Of a stretch of 8,203 nucleotides of DNA, positions 1-4,947 are shown one piece after another. The DNA lies in contig SCUC01000043.1 in the NCBI GenBank assembly GCA_004322375.1, forward strand, positions 1-8,203. The letters run 5' to 3'. The number at the start of each line of letters is the position of its first letter. The stretch's first letter is position 1. The notes below the pieces were generated by a model, which worked only from the letters and a program-made list of their open reading frames with translations, had not been told where the DNA came from and made no database searches. A program made the position numbers and the translations under genes. Source of the DNA: Bacteroidota bacterium (GTDB taxonomy: Bacteria > Bacteroidota > Ignavibacteria > UBA10030 > SZUA-254).

Positions 1-2
1 GT

Positions 3-842
3 TTAGTGCAGACTGTGAAAAACCTGTATATCCCATCGGGAGAGCATCTTGCGGAAGAAACGTGGACAAATGTTTCTTTCTCTAAAGATAATCTTACGTC
101 AAAGATAATTATTAAAAATTTTAATAATTATTTAACTGAATTAGTAGATAAAGAATATCAAATTTATTTAGCGTATGAGAGTGAATGTATTAGTAAAGGA
201 GTAATTGAATTATCCCTTAAACCGGATATCAAAGAACAATATCCCTATGTCTATGGATTAATTGAAAAGACGATATCTATTTTCGACAATAAATTATTAT
301 CAAATATTAAGAAATTATCTCAAATCGGCTCCCAGTTGAGGCCGTTTTATAAACTGGTTGAACAAAGTTTCTCTCAAGGACGAATGAGTAGAGCAGGTGG
401 GAGTTCACAATATCACTTAAAAAAACTTTTAGAGCTTGCTGGATATAAAGGGGAGTTTCAAGAACAACAAATCCTTAACGGAACTGTTGATTTTCTTTTT
501 CCGAGTAAAGAAATATGGGATAAGGATAAACGAAAGTGCGTCATAGTCTCTATGAAACGGACACTTCGGGAAAGATATAAACAGATATTTGAAGAACTCA
601 AGATCACTGGGGGTATAACAATATATCTTCTTGTCACCGAAACTATCGAGGAATCGAAAAGAGATATTACAAGCCAAAAGGTTGATAAGCTAAACTCTCA
701 AAATGTATATCTTGTAGTACGTGACGAGATCAAAACTAGCCGTTTTCCACAAAAATCGAATGTGATCAGTTTTACTTCATTCATACAAGAAGAATTACCC
801 AACAAAAGAACCCAGTGGTCATCATTATACAGGAAAAAGTAA
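3..842 (+). CDS. Type II restriction endonuclease, EcoRII-C-like catalytic core (5' end probably missing)
   Basis: Predicted DNA-cleaving subunit of a type II restriction-modification system. With the GTG at 6 counted as residue 1, the C-terminal half carries a GGSSQYH segment (131-137), an Asp in NGTVDFLFPS (D162) and the strand-plus-helix VSMKRTLRERYKQ (181-193). The last matches the conserved SxK-T-LRER core of the EcoRII-C/PspGI/Ecl18kI group, a PD-(D/E)XK fold; D162, S182 and K184 are the likely metal/catalytic positions. The N-terminal ~120 residues are not recognised. The frame stays open to the left edge, there is no in-frame ATG before residue 127, and the GTG at 6 has no visible ribosome site, so the true start is probably upstream. 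GC is very low (11 of 60 bases at 121-180) compared with the next genes (37 of 60 at 1201-1260), suggesting horizontal acquisition. No partner methyltransferase lies in the window; it may be upstream. EcoRII-like recognition (CCWGG-type) is possible but not shown. Confidence 0.8.
   Translation, partial: LVQTVKNLYIPSGEHLAEETWTNVSFSKDNLTSKIIIKNFNNYLTELVDKEYQIYLAYESECISKGVIELSLKPDIKEQYPYVYGLIEKTISIFDNKLLSNIKKLSQIGSQLRPFYKLVEQSFSQGRMSRAGGSSQYHLKKLLELAGYKGEFQEQQILNGTVDFLFPSKEIWDKDKRKCVIVSMKRTLRERYKQIFEELKITGGITIYLLVTETIEESKRDITSQKVDKLNSQNVYLVVRDEIKTSRFPQKSNVISFTSFIQEELPNKRTQWSSLYRKK
831..839 (+). promoter_or_regulatory. Ribosome binding site of the epimerase gene
   Basis: AGGAAAAAG lies 7 bases before the ATG at 847 and is embedded in the last codons of the preceding restriction endonuclease gene. 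It supports the ATG at 847 as the start and implies translational coupling across the 4-base gap. It is one of few recognisable Shine-Dalgarno-like sites in the window. Confidence 0.5.
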
Positions 843-846
843 TTCC

Positions 847-1773
847 ATGAACATACTCCTCACCGGTGGAGCCGGCTTTATCGGTTCTCATATTGCCGAT
901 GCTTACTTAAACGCCGGACATACTGTAACAATCATTGATAATCTTTCGACAGGCTCGGTCGGAAACTTGAACACGAATGCCCGTTTTTACCAGATGGACA
1001 TTCGCGAGTTTGCCATTGATAAAATTTTCGATGAAGGGAATTTCGACGTCGTCAACCATCATGCAGCGCAAATGGACGTGCGGAAATCCGTTATTGACCC
1101 GATTTTCGATTCCTCCGTCAACATCCTCGGCACGTTAAACTTGCTTGAAAATTGTAAACGTTGCGGCGTTAAAAATTTCATCTTTGCGTCCACAGGCGGA
1201 GCTATCTACGGCGAGCAGGACTACTTCCCTGCAGATGAGCTCCACCCCCAGCGACCGCTTTCTCCCTACGGGATTACAAAGCTGGCGGTAGAAAAATATT
1301 TATTTTACTATGATCAGGTTTGGGGAATACACCCAACAATTTTACGTTATGCAAACGTCTATGGTCCCCGGCAGAACCCTCATGGCGAAGCCGGTGTGGT
1401 TGCAATCTTCGCCAGGAAAATGCTCTCGGGCGAAACAGTTACCATCAATGGAGATGGAGAGCAAACACGCGATTTTGTCTTTGTGCAAGACGTCGTTGCC
1501 GCAAATCTGATTGCTCTGACACAAGGAGACACAGCCACATATAATATAGGAACAGGTATTGAAACCACCGTTAATAAAATCTATTCGACAATGGAATTAC
1601 TCTTAGGAACACATTGCGGGAAAATGTATGCGCCCGCAAAAGAAGGAGAGCAGAGACGAAGCGTGCTTTCCTTTGATAAGATTAAAACTGCGCTCGCATG
1701 GCAACCTTCCGTTACGCTTGGAGCTGGGCTTGATGCTACGCTGAATTACTTCAAAGCACATCCCGGCGCGTAA
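847..1773 (+). CDS. NAD-dependent epimerase/dehydratase (UDP-glucose 4-epimerase-like, extended SDR)
   Basis: Cytosolic nucleotide-sugar epimerase or dehydratase of the extended short-chain dehydrogenase family, 308 residues, the usual length for this group. The N-terminal Rossmann motif TGGAGFIG (residues 6-13) is followed by the NAD-ribose-binding Asp in IIDNLSTG (D31). The catalytic triad is visible: S115/T116 in FASTGGAIYG, then Y141 and K145 in SPYGITK. RYANVYGPRQ (167-175) and NGDGEQTRDFVFVQD (201-215) are the conserved sugar-nucleotide binding segments of GalE-like enzymes. The sequence does not fix the substrate; UDP-glucose/galactose, UDP-GlcNAc or another NDP-sugar are all possible. 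The ATG at 847 has an AGGA-type ribosome site. The stop is followed after one base by the meaB start, so the two genes are almost certainly co-transcribed, although no metabolic link is obvious. Base composition is much more GC-rich than the restriction gene upstream. Confidence 0.93.
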   Translation: MNILLTGGAGFIGSHIADAYLNAGHTVTIIDNLSTGSVGNLNTNARFYQMDIREFAIDKIFDEGNFDVVNHHAAQMDVRKSVIDPIFDSSVNILGTLNLLENCKRCGVKNFIFASTGGAIYGEQDYFPADELHPQRPLSPYGITKLAVEKYLFYYDQVWGIHPTILRYANVYGPRQNPHGEAGVVAIFARKMLSGETVTINGDGEQTRDFVFVQDVVAANLIALTQGDTATYNIGTGIETTVNKIYSTMELLLGTHCGKMYAPAKEGEQRRSVLSFDKIKTALAWQPSVTLGAGLDATLNYFKAHPGA

Positions 1774-1774
1774 C

Positions 1775-2707
1775 ATGCGAAGGTTAGAACAAGTCGTTGA
1801 ACGAATATTACGTGGCGAGAGAAACGCCGTTGCGCGTGGAATCTCCTTAGTTGAAAACGAGCATACCAATGCAACAGAGCTGCTTCGCCTGCTCTACGCG
1901 CACACCGGTAAAGCATATCGAGTAGGCATTACCGGACCTCCAGGCGCTGGAAAAAGCACAATTACAAATAAGCTGGCAAAACTTTATCGCTCTCAACAGA
2001 AACGCGTTGGCATCATTGCCGTTGACCCCACAAGCCCTTTTACCGGAGGAGCGTTGCTCGGCGATAGAGTTCGCATGACCGATGTGGAGATGGATGATGG
2101 CGTTTTTATTCGCAGCATGGCGTCGAGGGGAAGCCTCGGCGGGTTGAGCAAAAAAACAAAAGAAGCAGCAGACGTGCTTGATGCTTCAGGGTGTGATATT
2201 GTGGTGTTTGAAACCGTGGGCGTCGGGCAATCGGAATTAGATATAGTCCGCGCTGCGGATACGACAATCGTTGTTCTCGTGCCGGAATCGGGAGATTCCA
2301 TACAGGCGATGAAGGCAGGCTTGATGGAAATTGCAGACTTCTTCGTTGTGAATAAAGCCGACCGCCCCGGCGCAGATCAAGCGGTAATGTCAATAAAAAT
2401 GGTGTTGCAATTTAAGCATGGTTCCGATGGTTGGAATCCCGATGTTTTAAAATCTTTTGCAAACGAAGGGAAAGGCATAGAAGAAATTGCAGCGCAAATT
2501 GAAAAGCACAAAGAGCATCTTCTCACCCATAACCTACTTCAATCCAAACGAACAGAACGCGCTATCGAGCGTGTCCGCGAATTAGTAAACGACAGGCTTC
2601 GCGTCGAGTTTTGGAATGACGAACGGGAGCAAAAACTTCTTTCCGAAATCACGAAAGTAACAGAAAAACAAAAAACACCGTATGATGTGGTTGAGACGTT
2701 ATTGTAA
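1775..2707 (+). CDS. meaB: Methylmalonyl-CoA mutase-associated GTPase MeaB (ArgK/LAO family)
   Basis: P-loop G3E-family GTPase that gates delivery of adenosylcobalamin to methylmalonyl-CoA mutase and protects or rescues that enzyme; older databases call it ArgK or LAO/AO transport ATPase. Residues seen: Walker A GPPGAGKST (54-62), the family motif VDPTSPFTGGALLGDRVRM (83-101), the switch region FETVGVGQSE (145-154) after the Walker B strand DIVV, and the guanine-specificity motif NKAD (193-196). Length (310) is typical; the C-terminal helical extension (about 255-310) corresponds to the dimerisation arm. The ATG comes one base after the epimerase stop with no clear ribosome site, so translation is likely coupled. 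No mutase gene is in the window, but the acyl-CoA dehydrogenase and the carboxyltransferase beyond the toxin-antitoxin block fit the same propionyl/methylmalonyl-CoA pathway. Assignment to MeaB is strong; interaction with a mutase is inferred from the family. Confidence 0.95.
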   Translation: MRRLEQVVERILRGERNAVARGISLVENEHTNATELLRLLYAHTGKAYRVGITGPPGAGKSTITNKLAKLYRSQQKRVGIIAVDPTSPFTGGALLGDRVRMTDVEMDDGVFIRSMASRGSLGGLSKKTKEAADVLDASGCDIVVFETVGVGQSELDIVRAADTTIVVLVPESGDSIQAMKAGLMEIADFFVVNKADRPGADQAVMSIKMVLQFKHGSDGWNPDVLKSFANEGKGIEEIAAQIEKHKEHLLTHNLLQSKRTERAIERVRELVNDRLRVEFWNDEREQKLLSEITKVTEKQKTPYDVVETLL

Positions 2708-2790
2708 CCTACAATCGTCCGCGAAGATTATCTAATATACATAATCAATTCTTACCGTTGCTTAACAAATCTCAAAATTCAACTTCGAAG

Positions 2791-2817
2791 ACGATAAGAG
2801 GAACATGTTCTTATCGT
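2791..2817. terminator. Inverted repeat between convergent genes, possible bidirectional terminator
   Basis: ACGATAAGA (2791-2799) pairs perfectly with TCTTATCGT (2809-2817) around a 9-base loop. An alternative inner pairing through the palindrome GAACATGTTC (2801-2810) is also possible. It sits between the stops of meaB (+) and hicB (-), where a terminator is expected. There is no T-run right after the stem on either strand, so it is not a textbook intrinsic terminator. It could act with Rho or only mark transcript ends. Confidence 0.4.
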
Positions 2818-2823
2818 TAATCC

Positions 2824-3120
2824 TCAAACAGCTGTTTTTACAAATCGCCCTAATCGTTTTCGAGAAGGCAATCGTTCAAATTCTCTTACCGGAATTTCCA
2901 GGTGAACGGTCGGTTCGGGAATTGTCTTTCCTTGTTCCATCATAAGTTCAAACAACGATTCTTTCACTCCTTGCAATTCCTCTACTGCCTGAGCAATATC
3001 AGTAGCATACCCTTTACATCCCCTAACCAGAGAAATCGAAGCGCAATACATTCCATCCTTCATTCGTTCAACATGAATGGGATAATTTAATGAAAGATAA
3101 TAACGAAGATTTTTTTTCAT
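2824..3120 (-). CDS. hicB: HicB-family antitoxin
   Basis: Antitoxin of a type II HicA-HicB toxin-antitoxin module, 98 residues. The N-terminal part (YYLSLNYPIHVERMKDGMYCASISLVRGCKGYATDI, about 7-42) is the partial RNase H-like HicB fold, with the usual strand-strand-helix pattern followed by the helix EELQGVKESLFELMMEQGKTIPEP (47-70). In the family this domain binds HicA and blocks its RNase activity. The C-terminal basic tail (about 80-98) is short and shows no obvious helix-turn-helix or ribbon-helix-helix DNA-binding domain, so autoregulation is uncertain. The ATG overlaps the last codon of the toxin gene as ATGA, the classic coupled arrangement with the toxin first. A GAGG (complement of 3131-3134) lies 10 bases before the ATG and could allow independent initiation. 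Because hicA is interrupted, this is now an antitoxin without an intact partner in the window. Confidence 0.85.
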   Translation of the reverse strand: MKKNLRYYLSLNYPIHVERMKDGMYCASISLVRGCKGYATDIAQAVEELQGVKESLFELMMEQGKTIPEPTVHLEIPVREFERLPSRKRLGRFVKTAV

Positions 3121-3210
3121 GATACTTGTTCCTCTAATTCTTGTAATGCCTTTATAACATCTTGAATCTGATATGATGGCAGAAAGTCATTTTTTCCATA
3201 AGTAACTAAT

Positions 3211-3248
3211 GGGTGGTTCCAAAAACTAGCGGGGTTTGTCATTCCGAA
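3211..3248 (+). repeat. Left terminal inverted repeat of the MITE-like element
   Basis: Begins GGGTGGTTCCAAAAACT and ends TGTCATTCCGAA. It matches the reverse complement of 3343-3380 at 29 of 38 positions with no gaps; the mismatches cluster at repeat positions 18-26. Confidence 0.88.
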
Positions 3249-3342
3249 CCCCTGCTTCACCGGGGTGAGTCCGCTGGGGCGGATCAACGCTCAAAGGGGT
3301 TTAAATTCCTCAAGTATTGAGATTCCTCAGTCGCTTCGCTCC

Positions 3343-3380
3343 TTCGGAATGACAGTCTAACTGAGTTTTGGGAACCACCC
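3343..3380 (-). repeat. Right terminal inverted repeat of the MITE-like element
   Basis: On the - strand it begins GGGTGGTTCCCAAAACT and ends TGTCATTCCGAA. It is the partner of 3211-3248. The read-through of hicA into this repeat supplies the foreign GWFPKLS tail and the premature TAG. Confidence 0.88.
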
Positions 3381-3554
3381 TAAAGTAATATTCCATGTTA
3401 ATTTCGGATGACTGAACACCCGGTGACTTGTTCCTCGTTTTGAATGACGTTCTTCAAAACCGTATGCCAGAAGCATTTTCTCAATATCCCGAAAACGGAT
3501 ATTGTGCTTCCGCGACCTCAATTCTCTGATGATTTTATTCACTAGTTCACCCAT

Positions 3555-3772
3555 ACAACATAATAAAAATTTATATTGAGTACTTCAAATGCGATAGGAA
3601 GACGTAACTTAGTCACCAGAAACTGCAAACAGTAAACTGTTCGCCTGAGGCAAATCTCTGCTCTGCTTTGAGCAACCGAAATCACGTCCACCTCATTCTT
3701 AATTGCAAATCCCCGAAAATCAAGTTACATTGTATGTCTTTTTTTATACATCTACGAAAACAGAAAGCTCTT
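3555..3772. other. Divergent intergenic region between hicA and the acyl-CoA dehydrogenase gene
   Basis: About 218 bases that should hold the promoters of both the hicA-hicB unit (leftward) and the acyl-CoA dehydrogenase operon (rightward). Visible structure is limited: a small inverted repeat AACAGT-AA-ACTGTT around 3627-3640, an AT-rich stretch next to the hicA start (3560-3585), and a TATACA at 3745-3750 that could be a -10 box but has no well-spaced -35. No confident promoter, operator or RNA gene can be named. The frame continuing upstream from the dehydrogenase start is open back to 3608 but does not look like part of that enzyme. Confidence 0.4.
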
Positions 3773-4930
3773 ATGTCATCACAATCACAACCGTATTTTC
3801 AATTTACAGAATCAATGAAAATGGTGGGCGATCTCGCGAGAGATTTTGCTAACCGGGAAATGAAACCTGTCATCATGAAATATGATGAATCTCAGGAATT
3901 TCCGTATGAAATAATGAATAAATTAGGTGAAATGGGATTCCTTGGAGTCATTTTTCCTGAAGAATATCAAGGGGCTGGATTCGGCTACCTTGAATATGTT
4001 ACCATTTTAGAGGAACTCTCAAAAGTTGATCCTTCCGTAGGCTTAGGAGTTGCAGCGCACAACAGTCTTTGCACAAATCATATCTTTACATTTGGAAACG
4101 AAGACCAAAAGAAAAAATATCTTCCCCTTCTAGCATCGGGAACCATTATGGGCGCATGGGCATTAACCGAGCCGACCTCCGGCAGCGATTCCGGCTCGAT
4201 GCTCACCACGGCAGTACGCGATGGCAATAATTACATTCTCAACGGAAGTAAAAATTTCATTACTCACGGCTCGGTTGGAAAAGTTACTGTCGTCATGGCA
4301 ATCACCGATAAATCAAAAGGAAGAAAAGGAGTTTCCACCTTTATTGTTGACAATGATTCTCCCGGTTTCATCGTGAGCAAAAAAGAAAACAAGCTCGGAA
4401 TGCGCGCAAGCGATACCTCCGCCATAGCGTTTGATAACGTGCAAGTTCCGAAAGAACATCTTCTTGGAGTGGAAGGAGAAGGGTTCAAGCAAGCAATGAT
4501 CGTTCTCGATGGCGGGCGAATCAGCATCGCTTCACTTGCTCTTGGCATTGCGCAAGGTTCCCTCGATGCCAGCCTCAAATACGCAAATGAGCGTGTGCAG
4601 TTCGGACAGAAAATAGGAACGTTTCAGGCAATTCAATGGAAGCTCGCCGATATGGCTACCCAAATTGAAGCCGCCCGCCTGATGACCTATCATGCCGCAC
4701 ATAAGAAAAACAATGGAGAAACTGTCACAAAACTCTCGGCGATGGCGAAGTATTACGCTAGCGAAGTAGCAGCGCAGGCAACAAGCGAGGCAATACAAAT
4801 ACATGGCGGCTATGGTTTTATTAAGGATTTCCCCGTTGAAAAATTTTATCGCGACGTTAAACTTTGCACTATTGGCGAAGGAACCTCCGAAGTTCAGAAG
4901 ATGGTCATTGCCAAAGAGCTGCTGAAATAA
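3773..4930 (+). CDS. Acyl-CoA dehydrogenase, short-chain (butyryl/short-branched) type
   Basis: FAD-dependent enzyme that introduces the alpha-beta double bond into an acyl-CoA and passes electrons to electron-transfer flavoprotein. From the ATG at 3773 it is 385 residues, the family norm, starting just before the expected first helix (FTESMKMVGDLARDFANREM, 11-30). In-frame starts further up (3668) would add about 35 residues that do not belong to the family. Motifs: FAD/substrate segment WALTEPTSGSD (129-139), NGSKNFIT (157-164), LDGGRISIASLALGIAQG (245-262), QIHGGYGF (342-349), and catalytic Glu in IGEGTSEVQ (E369). The Glu at this C-terminal site, and Gly-Gly rather than Glu at the LDGGR position, place it with short/medium-chain enzymes and not with isovaleryl-CoA dehydrogenase. 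LDGGRI-IAS-ALGIAQ is typical of butyryl- and short-branched-chain dehydrogenases. Exact substrate is not determined. It heads a + strand operon with a 17-base gap to the next gene. Confidence 0.94.
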   Translation: MSSQSQPYFQFTESMKMVGDLARDFANREMKPVIMKYDESQEFPYEIMNKLGEMGFLGVIFPEEYQGAGFGYLEYVTILEELSKVDPSVGLGVAAHNSLCTNHIFTFGNEDQKKKYLPLLASGTIMGAWALTEPTSGSDSGSMLTTAVRDGNNYILNGSKNFITHGSVGKVTVVMAITDKSKGRKGVSTFIVDNDSPGFIVSKKENKLGMRASDTSAIAFDNVQVPKEHLLGVEGEGFKQAMIVLDGGRISIASLALGIAQGSLDASLKYANERVQFGQKIGTFQAIQWKLADMATQIEAARLMTYHAAHKKNNGETVTKLSAMAKYYASEVAAQATSEAIQIHGGYGFIKDFPVEKFYRDVKLCTIGEGTSEVQKMVIAKELLK

Positions 4931-4947
4931 TCATTGTCAAATCTATC

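Larger units (their letters stand above)
3211..3380. mobile_element. 170-bp MITE-like non-autonomous element inserted in hicA
   Basis: Short element with no coding capacity. It has 38-bp imperfect terminal inverted repeats (29 of 38 positions identical), beginning with 10 identical bases GGGTGGTTCC at both ends and closing with the identical inner 12-mer TGTCATTCCGAA. A TAA trinucleotide flanks it (3207-3209 and 3381-3383), with one extra T at 3210 on the left. Removing the element, one TAA and that T restores the hicA frame exactly. The interior contains three further hairpins (3248-3266, 3270-3283, 3309-3321). The pattern is that of a MITE mobilised in trans by a transposase encoded elsewhere. 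A three-base target duplication would be compatible with some IS5-group elements, but the transposase family cannot be told from this copy. The segment reading TTCGGAATGACA with the adjacent GGAGCGAAGCGACTGAGGAA (on the - strand) resembles dispersed intergenic repeats common in many bacterial genomes. Confidence 0.85.
3117..3554 (-). pseudogene. hicA: HicA-family toxin (mRNA interferase), disrupted by a MITE-like insertion
   Basis: The first 58 codons (3554 down to 3381) encode a HicA-type double-stranded-RNA-binding-like fold: RFRDIEKMLLAYGFEE then the catalytic-His motif GTSH (residues 41-44) and RVFSHPKLTWNITL. Reading then enters an inserted element and ends after seven foreign residues (GWFPKLS) at 3357. 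The missing end lies on the other side: 3206 down to 3117 reads VTYGKNDFLPSYQIQDVIKA and on to ...EEQVS plus a TGA that overlaps the hicB ATG. Joining codon 58 directly to this stretch gives a continuous 87-residue protein of usual HicA length. HicA toxins cleave mRNA; the residual 65-residue product keeps the putative catalytic His but loses the last strand and C-terminal helix, so it is probably inactive. The reconstruction is read directly from the sequence; loss of activity is inferred. Confidence 0.85.

Noticed and set aside
2825..2839. Palindrome AAACAGCTGTTT followed by T residues, looking like a terminator.
   Set aside because: It is a loop-less palindrome within the hicB coding end, so it cannot form a proper hairpin stem.
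3211..3380. Possible CRISPR-like or attachment-site structure because of repeated short motifs.
   Set aside because: There are no regularly spaced direct repeats; the pattern is terminal inverted repeats of a single insertion.
3608..3772. Open frame upstream of the dehydrogenase with NHVHLIL, resembling the HUH motif of REP-associated (Y1) transposases.
   Set aside because: Only about seven residues match, the surrounding residues do not fit the family, and no second catalytic segment is seen. It may be chance or a tiny relic; not enough to call a gene or an N-terminal extension.
4864..4947. In-frame N-terminal extension of the fused membrane protein starting inside the dehydrogenase gene.
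   Set aside because: It overlaps the conserved catalytic end of the dehydrogenase in another frame, gives a polar sequence before the first membrane helix, and the ATG at 4948 begins naturally with MKKETLYSII.
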